64,000 bases of DNA from Glycine soja. Lineage: Eukaryota; Streptophyta; Magnoliopsida; Fabales; Fabaceae. The stretch is from the NCBI RefSeq assembly GCF_004193775.1, contig NC_041007.1, positions 29,662,850-29,726,849 of the forward strand. The letters are read 5' to 3'. Under the pieces are notes generated by a model. The model was not told where the DNA came from. It searched no databases and saw nothing but the letters and a program-made list of their open reading frames with translations. The position numbers were made by a program, and so were the translations under genes. Shown here in pieces: positions 12,220 to 23,099 of this stretch. Positions within the stretch are counted from its first letter, which is position 1; each line of letters starts with the position of its first letter.

Positions 12220-13424
12220 GAGTGAATAGGCAATTTAGTCCCTGAGATTGTACCTATTTTGCATATTAGTCCCTAACTTAATATTAAATTCAAAATAGTC
12301 CCTATCTTTGCATAAGTGTTGCAAAATAATCCTTCCGTTAAATTTTAAAGTAACGCCATTAGTGAGGTCAATTTTAGTGCCACGTGGACTATACACGTGG
12401 CACTAAAGGATGACGTGGCATGACACGTGGACGTGCCTGATGCCACGTCATTTGATGATAACAAAACGAGTAAATAGATAATTTAGTCCCTGACTTTGTA
12501 CCCCAGTTGCATATTAGTCCCTAACTTAATGAAAAATTCAAAATAGTCCCTATCTTTTGCATAAGTGTTGCAAAATAGTCCCTAACTTAAAAGATGCTAG
12601 AAATCATGCTTAAAGTGTCCATGCATTGCAAAGGTTGTGCCTAGCACGATTTCTGACAGCGTAGATTCCTCCTTGGATTCCTTGTCATCTTTTGATTCCT
12701 CTGATTTTTTCTCTTCTTCTTTCTTTTCTTCTTCATTTGCTTTTTTCTCCTCCACTTTGTTTTTCTCACAAAAAAATCAGAACCCAGAATGATACATTGA
12801 TGGTAATTGAAGAAAAAAAAAGAGGAAAAGAGAATGGTTATGCAGACATCGCCCATTGGTGTTGACAGCTATAGAGATAAGGTTGTTGCTGTGGATTTTT
12901 GATTCTTTTTATTTATGCAAGTGTGTGTGAGTTCTTTTTCGTATATATTCCTCAATTGGTTCAAAACCATCAAATTTGAAGAAGTCACTCATTCTATCAT
13001 CATCAAATGGCGTGACACTAAAATTGACCTTACTAACAACATTACTTTAAAATTTAACGGAAGGACTATTTTGCAATACTTATGTAAAAGATAGGGACTA
13101 TTTTGAATTTTTCATTAAGTTAGGGACTAATATGCAACAAGGGTACAAAGTCAGGGATTAAATTTCATATTTACTCATTTTGTTATCATCAAATGACGTG
13201 GCATCAGACACGTCCACGTGTCATGCCACGTCATCCTTTAGTGCCACGTGGATAGTCCACGTGGCACTAAAATTGACCTCACTAACGGTGTTACTTTAAA
13301 ATTTAACGGAAGGACTATTTTGCAACACTTTTGCAAGGATAGGGACTATTTTGAATTTAATATTAAGTTAGGGACTAATATGCAAAATGGGTACAATCTC
13401 AGGGACTAAATTGCCTATTCACTC
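12220..13424. mobile_element. Mutator-like non-autonomous element with long TIRs
   Basis: 1,205 bp with long terminal inverted repeats: GAGTGAATAGGCAATTTAG at the left is mirrored by CTAAATTGCCTATTCACTC at the right. Inverted similarity extends roughly 370 bp inward. A perfect 10-bp target duplication aatagaataa flanks it (12210-12219 and 13425-13434). TIRs of this length with a target site of 9-10 bp are typical of MULEs. No transposase is present. The inner 12590-12960 is unlike the TIRs and may be captured sequence. Confidence 0.9.
12591..12960 (-). pseudogene. possible captured gene fragment inside the MULE
   Basis: The non-TIR core of the element. On the minus strand one frame gives a Glu/Lys-rich stretch (EEKKANEEEKKEEEKKSEES), then SEIVLGTTFAMHG and a stop. 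A Glu/Lys-rich segment leading to EIVL recalls heavy-metal-associated isoprenylated plant proteins, where a similar stretch precedes an HMA domain, but the CxxC metal site is not visible. Low-complexity sequence can mimic this. The capture is plausible for the element class; the parent gene is a guess. Confidence 0.3.
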
Positions 13425-16140
13425 AATAGAATAATAATGAAAGTGTTCAGAAGATAGGAAAGTAGAAATCCTGTCACTGGTCCTACGGTGGGTCCTGATC
13501 CATGGCCTCATCATCGATCAAGTGCAGCACAGGTGTGCCTGCTGGTGATCCTTGCGGGGTGCTCAGCTCCTACACTGGTGTAGATACTGGTGATGCCTAC
13601 GGACTGGCCTCCACAATCATTGGATCTGCCTCTGGATCAGTTTCTGGTACAAATGACTCTGGGGGACTGGCCTCTAAATCATCCTCCTGAGCAACAGGTG
13701 TAGTCTCCGGATCTGGTTGAGGCTTCTAAGCTGCGAAGGCCTCACTGATGTAAGCTCCATTGGAGCTTGTAGGCCTAGGATCTTCTTTATCAATGTATTC
13801 CTTTGCTTCTTGGAAGATAAATGGCAGCGGAATGGAGAAGGCAGAGAGAGAGGAGACACCACTTCAAGGAGAAGATGAGTCAAGAAGAAGCTCACCACCA
13901 TAGGAGGCCATGGATAAGAGCTTGGAGAAAAAAGGAGTTGAATGAAGGGAGAGGAAGAGAAGAGCACGAAATGTTGTGCTCTAAAAGAGCTATGAAATCT
14001 GAAGTTTAATTTTCAAATGATCAAAGTTGGAAAAATGCACACACATGGCATCTATTTATAGCCTAAGTGTCACACAAAATTGGAGGGAAATTTTCTATTC
14101 AAATTTCACTTGAATTTGTGGAGCCAAATTTTGGAGCCAAAATTCCACTAATTATGATTAGTGAATTTCAGATATGGTTCAGCCCACTAATCCAAGATCA
14201 AGTCCAAGATTCTCCACTAAGTGTGCTTAGGTGTCATGAGGCATGTAAAGCATGAAGGACATGCACAAAGTGTGACCATATGATGTGGCAATGGGGTGTA
14301 GCAAGCAAATGCTCACCTCCCCCTCTAAAATTTAATTGGATTGGGCTTCTCCCAATTCAATTAAATTTATTTCTCAACACACACATCAAATATTCACTTA
14401 ATGCATGTGAAATTACAAAACTACCCCTAATACAAAAACTAGTCTAGGTGCCCTAAAATACAAGGGCTAGAAACTCCTACATTTCTAGGGTACCCTACCT
14501 ACATTATGGAGCCCTAAATGCAAGGCCCAAAATTAATGAAACCTTAATCTAATATGTACAAAGATAAGTGGGCTCATACTTAGCCCATGGGCCCGAAATC
14601 TACCCTAAGGCTCATGAGAACCCTAGGGCTTTCTCTTGCATCTTTGGCCCAATCTTCTTGGAGTCTTCTATCTGTAGAAGCAAATGACTTTGATGTTTTG
14701 ATGATGATCATGATGATTTGATGCAAATGCACTTTTCAAGTTTAACTCAAGACAATGATTCAAGAATACAAGACACAACATCAAGATGATCACTAATATT
14801 TTAGGAAGGGAATTCCTAATTGAAATAGCAAAAGGTTTGGACAAGTAATTTAAGTTAAAAAGTGTTTTTCATGAGATTTATTCTCTCGTAATCGATTACC
14901 AGAGGATGTACCAGTGGCCAAAAATGGTTTACAACAGTTATTAAGAATTTGAATTCAAATTTTAGACTGTGTAATCAATTACACAATATTGGTAATCGAT
15001 TACCAGGAGTTAATAAACGTTTTAATTCAAATTTTAAAACCTGTAATCGATTACACAAATCCTGTAATCGATTACCAGAGGAGATTTTTAGAAAATTATT
15101 TCTAAGAGTGACATCTTTTCAAATGGTTTTTACATGGCCACCAAAGGTCTATATATATGTGACGTGAAACATGAATTTGCTCAGAGATTTTTCATAACAA
15201 AAAGTCTTATTCTCTCAAAGAGCAAAAACATTTCAACCTCTTAAGAATTCCTTGGCCAATATGTAGAAGCAAAGCTTCATGGTGAATCAAAGGTGATTCA
15301 AAGGTGTTTTGATGATAACAATGATGATGACAAAGGTGATGACAAAAAGCTCAAAGATCAATCAAAGAACAACTCAAGTGAATCAAGAACAATTCAAGAG
15401 TTCAAGATAAGAATCAAGAAGAATTCAAGATCTCAAGAATCAAGATCAAGATTCAAGACTCAAGATTCAAGAATAAAGAGAAGACTCAATCAAGATAAGT
15501 ATTAAAAAGTTTTTTCAAAGCTTTGAATAGCACATGAATTTTTGACAAAACCTTTTACCAAAGAGTTTTTACTCTCTAGTAATCGATTACCATATTGTTG
15601 TAATCGATTACCAGTAGCAAAATGAGTTTGAAAAAGTTTTCAAACTGAATTTACAACGTTCCAATTATTTTCAAAAAGCTGTAATCGATTACTATGTTTT
15701 GGTAATCGATTACCAGTGCCCTTGAACGTTGAAATTCAAATTCAAATGTGAAGAGTCACATCCTTTCACTTAAAAACCTTGTGTAATCGATTACACTAAT
15801 TTGGTAATCGATTACCAGTGACTGTTTATGAATAAATCAAAAGATGTAACTCTTCAAAAGGTTTTTGACTTTTTCAAATTGGTTTTAAGTTTTTCTAAAA
15901 GTTATAACTCTTCTAAATGGTCTTCTTGACCAGACACGAAGAGTCTATAAAAGCAAGGCTTTGTTTTGCAAATTTAATGAATTCATTCTTTTATACTTTT
16001 ACTTTTCCAATCAATCCTTTACAAGCCTTGAATCTCTTTGAACTTCTTCTTCTTCTTTGAACCAAAAGCTTTCTGAAGTTTTCTGGTTTTCCAAACCTTG
16101 AAAACTTGTGCTATTCATCTTTTCATTCCCTTCTCCCTTT

Positions 16141-16410
16141 GCCAAAAAAAATTCGCCAAGGACTAACCGCCTGAATTCTTTTTGAGTCTCTCTTCTCCCT
16201 TTTCCAAAAGAACAAAGGACTAACCGCCTGAATTCTTTTGTGTCTCCCTTCTCCCTTGTCAAAGAATTCAAAACGACACAGTCTAAGAATTCTTTTGATT
16301 CTTCCCTTTCCCTAATACAAAAGTGTTCAAAGGACTAACCGCCTGAGAATTCTATTGTATCCCCATTCACAAAGTATCAAAGGTTTAACAGCCTGAGATC
16401 TTTGTCTCAA
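16141..16410 (+). repeat. hairpin series around GGACTAACCGCCTGA cores
   Basis: Five successive units in which the core ggactaaccgcctga (or a variant) sits between complementary flanks, such as CAAAAGAA/TTCTTTTG and AAAGAATTC/GAATTCTTT. Flanks differ from unit to unit but each pairs with its own partner. The same series in F3 (39415-39682) has perfect stems where F2 has mismatches, for example TACAAAAG/CTTTTGTA. Confidence 0.7.
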
Positions 16411-16594
16411 CACATTGGAGGGTACATCCTTTGTGGTACAAGTAGAGGGTACATCTACATGGGTTTGACTGAGAACAAGAGAGGGTACATCTCTTGTGGA
16501 TCAGTTCTAGTGGAGGGTACATCCACTAGGTTCAAAGAGAACAAGGGAGGGTACATCCCTTGTGGATCTTTGCTTGTAAAAGGATTTTTACAAG
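16411..16594 (+). repeat. hairpin array with constant GGGTACA loop
   Basis: Five hairpins in 153 bp share the loop GGGTACA. Stems: CACATTGGA/TCCTTTGTG (16411-16435, two mismatches), CAAGTAGA/TCTACATG (16439-16461, one mismatch), ACAAGAGA/TCTCTTGT (16475-16497), CTAGTGGA/TCCACTAG (16507-16529) and ACAAGGGA/TCCCTTGT (16541-16563). A sixth, CTTGTAAAA/TTTTACAAG around ggat, follows at 16573-16594. Read as protein this gives a periodic GGYI...CGS pattern, which I regard as a by-product. Confidence 0.85.
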
Positions 16595-18540
16595 GTTGAA
16601 AGAAATCTCAAGGACCGCAGGTCGCTTGGGGACTGGATGTAGGCATGGGTTGTTGTCGAACCAGTATAAAAACTCTTGTGTGTTTGTTTCCTTCTTCCCT
16701 ACTCTTTTACTTTCCGCTGTGCATTTAATTTCCGCTTTTACTTTCTGTTAAGTTTCTCTTCTACTCCTCATTCTCTTAACAATTTAGTAAAAGCCTTAGA
16801 AGTGTAATTTTTTAATTAGTAAAGGTTTAGGAATAATTAATTCAACCCCCCTTCTTAATTATTCTGAGGCCACTCAATCCAACACAATACACTTGCAATT
16901 CAATAAGGAATTAATTGAGTGCTCAGATTGTAAAATCTATCTCTTTCAAGAGAGATTTATTCTTCTCTTCTTTCTAAATTCTCAAAGGGGATTGGGAGAC
17001 CGAGGGTCTCTTGTTGTAAAGAAATCTGAACACAAAGGAAGGATTGTCCTTGTGTGTTCAGAACTTGTAAAAGGATTTTACAAGATAGTGGAACTCTCAA
17101 GCGGGTTGCTTGGGGACTGGACGTAGGCACAAGGGTGTGGCCGAACCAGTATAAATTCGAGTTTGCATTTTCTCTTCCCTTAAACACTTTTATTATTGCT
17201 TTATATTTACATTCTGATTGTTCTATTTGAATCATTATTTAAAAGTCCATTGTTTTTAAGGGAACTTGCAACTTGCATTGAAATTGAAATAGAAATTTTA
17301 ATTGGGGAAATAGTTTGCAATATCTTAATTCAACCCCCCTTCTTAAGATATCTGAGGCCACTTGTCTAACACTATCCAATTCCCTTGGGGGGTAGGATTG
17401 CATCACTCACCTCCTCCATGAGAAGAAGGCTGGACTCCTGGTCAGGCCACCTGCAAATAAAACTCCTCCATGCTCATAATTGGCTGATGTTGAGCCAAAC
17501 TATGCAAACTCTGCATCACCAGTTATTTAACCTAGTGAATGCTCTGGGGAGCACAGAGGGACCGGAAGTAGCAGGAACTGGTGCTGAAGGAATAGGAGCT
17601 GGTGTAGTAGATGTCTGGGGAGCAACAAAAAATGGACCCTCAGATCCTCTAGCCCTGGCCTTGCGGGTCCCTGGAAAGCTGACCGTGGGGTTGTCCAAGT
17701 TCTAGCAGTTCTTCTTTTATGTAAGCCAAGTTAATGGTTGGGCTGAGGGACTCAAAAGTCAAAGAATCTGAGGTGACTCCTCGGGCCATGCATAAAGCAG
17801 TGATGAGGGCTGGAAATCCGAGCCTCGAGGAGTTGGACTAAGCCATAAGAGTGATATGTCCAGAGATAAGGGCTCCAACATTCATGTCCATCTTCATCAC
17901 TAATCCATATACCAATCTTGCCCTATCCAAGTTCATATTAGAAGTGTGTGATGTAGGGGCAAGGTTGAATTAAGACAGAACGCTCCAAGTCTGCACCAGA
18001 GTAGTGAGGTCCTTCCTTAGCAACTTCCATGGCAGGCCCTCAACATTCAGATCAAATCCCCTTCCAGGGATACAAAGTCAGGCAGCCAGCTCTTGAGGGT
18101 CTGGTCTCAGTCTGCAGAACTTGGAGTAAGTAGGAAGAGTTTCCCCTGGCTCTAGAACAATTGGAGTCTCCAGAAAAGTGTTGAGGGAATCTGCATCAAA
18201 CTTAATTAAATGCCCTCTGGCCCTAACTTGCTTTTGATGCTTATCCCTTGGGACATAAAGATTAGCATAAAATTCCTTCACGAAAGCCACATCTATGCTC
18301 CCTTCCATGAGGTTGGTCAGCGTCCTGTGCTAGTTTCTTCTGACTAGCTCTGTCCTGAACTCATCAAACTCTGTGACAAAAAGCTTCAGGTTCCTTTCCG
18401 GAAGGATGTTCCGACCAAGAATGTTGTCGGCATAGCGATTCCAGGCGTCCTCAGAGGTGAATCTGTGAGTATCGTAGTGAGGCTGGGGCGTAGAAGCTAC
18501 AACTTTCCTTTTTCTAGAAGCCATTTGCACAAAAGAAACG

Positions 18541-19854
18541 CAAAAACTAAGTTAAAACAAGTTTTATTTCAAATGACAAGCTGAAAAATAAAACTGAAAT
18601 TCAGATTGGGCGCTTAGCGTGACAAATGCGCTTAGCGCGCCTTATGAAAAATTACTCAAGCGCTTAGCGCAACAGCCACGCGCTTAGCGAGTTGACACAG
18701 ATCAAATTTTTTTGCAGAATTGGCTTAGTGAGTAGGCTCACTAAGCTCAATTCCATAAGAGAAACAAAATTGCGCTTAGCACGGCCAGACACGCTTAGCG
18801 CGACAACACTAGTGGACAAAAAATGGCTTAGCGAGAAGGTTCGCTAAGCCCAATTCCAACAATTACATAAACAGAGAGTCAATTGCGCTTAGCGCGACAG
18901 GGCTCGCTTAGCCCAGGCTTATTCAGCCAGCAGGGCTGAGTGGCTTAGTGAACAAGCTCACTTAGCCACAAACACGAAAGCAATGAAAATTTTTGTAAGT
19001 GTCTGAAACACATTACTCGCTTAGCGCACAACCGCGCTTAGCGAGTTCATCTGGAAACCCAGATATTCATCAAAAAAGTGATGAACTCGCTTAGTGCAGC
19101 AAGGCACACTTAGTGCGTTTATTGCCAATTCCAAAAAAATTAGGGCTCTTTCAGCCCCCTCAACTTAGGCCTCTATTAGACCATCAAATCCTAACCAAAA
19201 CATGTCAAAATGACATACATTGTATGCAAATCAAAACCCCTAACACTATTCTGACTAACATCTAACCTAACATCATGCAATCAAAATGAAAATCAAAGCT
19301 TTAAAGTAGTAAACTAAGTTAACTATCCTAAGGTTTAAAACAAAAATTAAAAACAAGGTTAAGGGAAGCTTACTTGGATCGCTGAAATTGGATGCAAAGA
19401 AGCAAGGAGAGCAGGCAAAGGGTGAGAGCACAATGCAGAGAAGAAAAATACCCACGAAATGCCAAAATGCAGTTTAAAAGCACAAATGAAAATGTAACTG
19501 CCAAAGGCAGTTATGCCTTATTTTTGGCGGTTTCAAATGCCTCACTTAGTGCATCAACTCGGTAAGCGAGCATACATAACATTTAAGTTTCCAAACACAC
19601 GTGCTTAGCGGGCAAACTCGCTTATCCCAATGCAAAAATTCAAATTTTTCTAAAGAAGATTTTGGGCTTAGCGTGAAGAGTCACGCTTAGCGAGTTCTGC
19701 AGCTCTGATTGGCCTACAACTCTCGCTTAGCGGGCAGTGGCCGCACTTAGTGAATAACATGCTCCTTAAATGCAGTAGTGGGTTGCGCTTAGTGCAGGTG
19801 GCTTGCTTAGCGCAATTTGAAAGAATTAAAATCCAGAGAAGTTTTTGCGCTTAG
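18541..19854 (-). other. element A palindrome-rich spacer, part 1
   Basis: Noncoding sequence upstream of the env-like ORF, dense in gcgcttagcgc-like palindromes (for example 18605-19110 and 19540-19860). The same motif fills part of the LTRs of element A. No gene seen. It continues after element B at 24865. Confidence 0.7.
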
Positions 19855-20979
19855 TGATCGAGGCCGTACCCGAATCAAATAAACATTAAAATGTAGTAAC
19901 TAGGAAGTGATCCTAGGTCGTTTCCCAACGAGCAGTGACAAGCCAAATGTTCATAATATACTTGCAGTAACAGTAACAGTAACGATGGGGGGGGGTTGTT
20001 TGCTTTTGTAAATTAAACAACGAATATATGTGAATTAGAAAATATCAGAATTAAAACACATTGCTTCCCCTTGATTCACAAGCAAGTCTCTTATCCTAGG
20101 TTACGAGAGTTTATCCTTTATCAGTTTAACCACTTAATCCAACCCTAAATTAAATTACTAAGCGAAATTCAACATAAGGCATTCATTATGTGATTAAGCA
20201 TCACATACACCAATTACTCATAAACGATCATTAAGCATGAACGTAAATTAAGCGCAGAGACAATTAATCAAGCATTAAGCATGCATGAATTAAAAGCAAC
20301 AAATTCAAAGTAACTAGTGAAGAGGAAAAACTAAACAGAATTTAACAGTAATAATAGAACCTCAAAGAGAACTGTGCTTGATCCTCAAGGGAAAACAACG
20401 CTGCGGACTTAGCCTTCCATTAATCAAATAGAGAATGAAATTTTATTGATAAAACTAAAAGTCTGAACTGGAATTGTAAAAAAACGAAAATAAATGAGAA
20501 AGAGAAGAGAAACTAAAACTAAAAATGAAAAATAGAAGAGAGAGAGGAGAGAGAGAGAGTCTCCCGCGAGGGAGAGAGGGGGGGCCCCTAAACTAGAACC
20601 TTGGTGCTGTTATATAGTTTTTTTCAGCCCCAAAGCTTACAAATATGTTTTAAATCCAAGCCCATAAGTAAAATCAAATCAAATCTAGATAAGATAAGAT
20701 CTAGATGAAATAATATCTAGATGAGATCAAATCTAAATAATATCTAGATAAGATAAGATCTAATTTTATAGAATAAATTAGTCTGCCCTCTTCAAGTCCA
20801 AGCCCAATTCTAGATTCAAGCCCAATGCTTCATTAATTCCTGAAATTAGATTAAAAACATCAAATTAGCTGAATGGGCCCAAATAATAAAACTGCCTAAT
20901 TAATTGACAATTAAGACCAATCAATAATTAAAATGGTGCAAAAAGGGTTTAGAAAATAGAAGAAAATGATGGCACATCA
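19855..20979 (-). repeat. element B 3' LTR
   Basis: 1,125 bp, TGATCGAGGCC...GGCACATCA. It contains ctagataagataag-type repeats and a run of purine-rich sequence (agagagagg) near 20535. Confidence 0.95.
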
Positions 20980-20998
20980 AAACCCCCCATACTTAGCC
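20980..20998 (-). promoter_or_regulatory. element B polypurine tract next to the LTR
   Basis: The minus strand reads GGCTAAGTATGGGGGGTTT directly before the LTR TG. Confidence 0.8.
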
Positions 20999-22337
20999 TT
21001 TTGCACTCCTGGGCAAAATGAAACAAAGAACAAAATCCAAGGATATCAGAGGGAGACAAACAAAAACATTCACATATTTCTCAATGAACATCAAGGAATA
21101 AAAGGAATGGGTAACATCTAACATAAGGAGATCCAAAAAGTCAAGACATTCATGAAAATCATCCAAGCAACCCAATCATGGCAAAATAGTTAATCAGCTC
21201 AAGAATGAAAAGTGATAAAGCCTCACAAGATATACACTCTATCTCTCAAGTGTCTAGGCTACTATTTACCCTCAAAGCACCCATGAAAGCAAACACCACA
21301 TAAACTTGGCAAGATTCTAAAATTGACAATCAACCATAAACACAAGCACATGAGGATCAAAAGGTCTTTTAAGGTTGTAATGGGGCCAAGGACAAGGTAT
21401 GGAGAAATATGGAATAAGTGGCTAAATCCCAAAGGAATAGAGGAGCAAAGGGGAATAAGTGCATATTAAAAAAAAAATAAGAAAATAAAAAGAAGTAAAG
21501 ATAAAAATTAAACATGAAGAGTAGAACCAAGAGTTTCATCATTCTTGTGCCATTTAAGATCTTATTCACTCAACTTTATTGCTTTTCTCTTTTTTTTTTT
21601 TTTTTACCTTTGAGAAACAACATTTCATTCAGCATGTCCAACATTTAACCAATATACAATGTACATCAAGTATGGCCCAAAATACATCATGAAGCATAGT
21701 CAACAAAACAAGTTTTCCAATGAAACAAAAACCCCCCACACTTATTCCCAAAACAATTCCAAAGCTCCAAAATTCCTTAAGGATATGGTAATATCATGGT
21801 TTTTCACTTAAGGCTTGTAGTGAGCTTCAAAACAAGGAAAGGGAAACAAGGCTCAAAAGGACTATCAAAGGAATTAATTCAAGGTAAGTCCATTTGGCTA
21901 GAAGCTTATAAGAACAAAATTGCCTTAATCATTTCCAAATATGCATGTGAATTAGGACGCATCAACAAGAATCAAGCCAAGGCTATTGTGCAAGCAATCA
22001 ATGGGGGCAAAACACACCAAATGATTATAATGATGGATGGCTCAAATTCTCACAAAGGTAAAATCATCACTTTCAAATTGAGCTTTCAAAACTATCATGA
22101 CATGTAGAGAAGAATCAAGGATTTCAAGTCACAAAATGTCAAGAACTTTTATTTTCAAAACAATTACCCATTTCTTGAACATATCCTATAATTCAAAGAA
22201 AAACATGCAAAGTCGTACGTGCACACAAAATTGACCCAAAATATTAAACTGAAAATCCGACGAAACTAACAACATTAACAAATTAACACAACTAACAAAT
22301 TAACAAAACCAACAAAACTAGCAAAACCAAAGAACAC
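20999..22337 (-). other. element B region between two G-tracts
   Basis: Noncoding sequence between the LTR-adjacent PPT and an upstream PPT-like G17 tract. A third short G6 tract lies at 21732-21737. It matches 63200-64000 in the opposite orientation. A short ORF with HLFPFAPLFLWDLATYSIF on the minus strand (21369-21569) is similar in both copies, but I cannot show that it is coding. Confidence 0.6.
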
Positions 22338-22338
22338 T

Positions 22339-22383
22339 CCCCCCCCCCCCCCCCCATACTTAAACAACACATTGTCCTCAATG
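22339..22383 (-). promoter_or_regulatory. G17 tract with AGGA-loop hairpin in element B
   Basis: The minus strand carries hairpin CATTG-AGGA-CAATG (22370-22383), then taagtat and a run of 17 G (22339-22355). This is the same hairpin-then-polypurine order as in elements A and D, but 1.36 kb from the LTR. It may be an internal or ancestral PPT. Confidence 0.7.
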
Positions 22384-22482
22384 TAGCACAATTAAAAGAT
22401 TAAAAACAATTAAATCATCAAAGAGAATCGGACAAGTGTAATAAAAGCAAAGAAGGAGATAGGAAAAGAAAAACTCCCTAAG

Positions 22483-23066
22483 TCATGGTGGAGGAAGAGT
22501 AGGGTGGAGTAAGGAAGTCTCTTCCACCACTACGTCCACTAAAGAAGGGTTCGTGAGGAATGGCTTAAGTCGATGTTCGTTGACCTTGAAGCTCGTGTTT
22601 GTGGAGTCGCTTTTGATCTCAACTGTACCATAAGGAAAAACATTAGTAACAACAAAAGGACCAATCCACTTAGACCTCAACTTACCACTCATGAGTCCAA
22701 GCCTAGAATTATACAATAACACTTTTTGCCCAACCACAAAGTCTTTTTTAACTATCATGCTATCATGGAACTTCTTGGTCTTTTCTTTGTAGAACTTGGC
22801 ATTCTCGTAGGCGTCTAGGCGGATTTCATCTAACTCACTCAGTTGCAACTTCCTTTCCTCGCCAGCTTGATCCATAGAGAAGTTGCAAGTCTTCACTGCC
22901 CAGTATGCTTTGTGCTCAATTTCCACTGGAAGATGACATGCCTTTCCAAAGACAACCCGATAAGGAGACATTCCTATGGGTGCTTTGTAGGCAGTCCGAT
23001 GTGCCTAGAGAGCATCATCAAGCCTGGTACTCCAATCTTTCCTGCTTGGCTGCACAATCTTCGCAG
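22483..23066 (-). pseudogene. element B integrase C-terminal remnant
   Basis: The minus-strand ORF (162 codons from 22971) begins [20 protein letters not shown] and continues with the [11 protein letters not shown]...[11 protein letters not shown] region, the C-terminal domain of Athila/Calypso-type integrase. Upstream to 23066 the reading frame goes on (KDWSTRLDDAL, stop, [11 protein letters not shown]), ending where the internal deletion begins. The catalytic core is absent. Normally integrase would follow RT in one polyprotein; here it lies directly behind the PBS region. Confidence 0.85.
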
Positions 23067-23099
23067 CAAAACACCCAAGACTGAAACAGGGACTTTGTT

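Larger units (their letters stand above)
15262..16884 (+). mobile_element. F2: F-type solo LTR inside F1
   Basis: 1,623 bp, ends TGTAGAAGCAAAGC...CCAACA, perfect target duplication CAATA (15257-15261 and 16885-16889). It contains caagaatcaag-type simple repeats (15368-15500), pairs of GTAATCGATTAC palindromes (15579-15815) and the hairpin array (16141-16594), with ttcaacccccctt near the right end. Copies are at 38491 and 47308. No internal domain is present, so I read it as a solo LTR. Confidence 0.9.
14673..17371 (+). mobile_element. F1: F-related solo LTR inside G2
   Basis: Ends TGTAGAAGC...TCTAACA, target duplication CTATC (14668-14672 and 17372-17376). Without nested F2 it is about 1,071 bp. 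It shares ends, GTAATCGATTAC palindromes and a 'ggggactggacgtaggcac...gaaccagtataaa' block with F2 but is otherwise diverged. It also shows serial hairpins: stem GAGACC/GGTCTC around gag near 17000, and a long stem ending AAGGA/TCCTT near 17040. It may belong to a Ty1/copia family, which I cannot confirm. Confidence 0.88.
13746..17405 (-). mobile_element. G2: G-type solo LTR, itself interrupted
   Basis: Ends TGATGTAAGC...GCATCA with perfect target duplication CTCAC (13741-13745 and 17406-17410). Without the nested F1 insertion it is about 956 bp, like its relatives. A minus-strand TATA-like box lies at 14052-14061. It splits the env-like ORF of element A. Confidence 0.92.
13440..18524 (-). 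pseudogene. element A env-like ORF (plant transposon-protein domain), split by solo LTR G2
   Basis: On the minus strand the ORF starts at the ATG near 18524 (MASRKRKVVASTPQPHYD) and runs through NRYADNILGRNILPERN, EGSIDVAFVKEFYANLYV, IKFDADSLNTFLETPIVL and LRPDPQELAA, with several in-frame stops. It continues to about 17411, is cut by G2 (13746-17405), and resumes at 13745 with a Pro/Glu/Asp-rich tail (EARPPESFVPETDPEAD). It lies downstream of the GAAGCGCT motif and before the PPT, the place of the env-like ORF in Athila/Calypso elements. A homologue is at 32386 in element H. Function is unknown; I see no clear transmembrane segment. Confidence 0.75.

Noticed and set aside
16402..16599. ORF with periodic GGYI...CGS repeats
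   Set aside because: The period comes from the hairpin units with the GGGTACA loop; the frame is broken in other copies.
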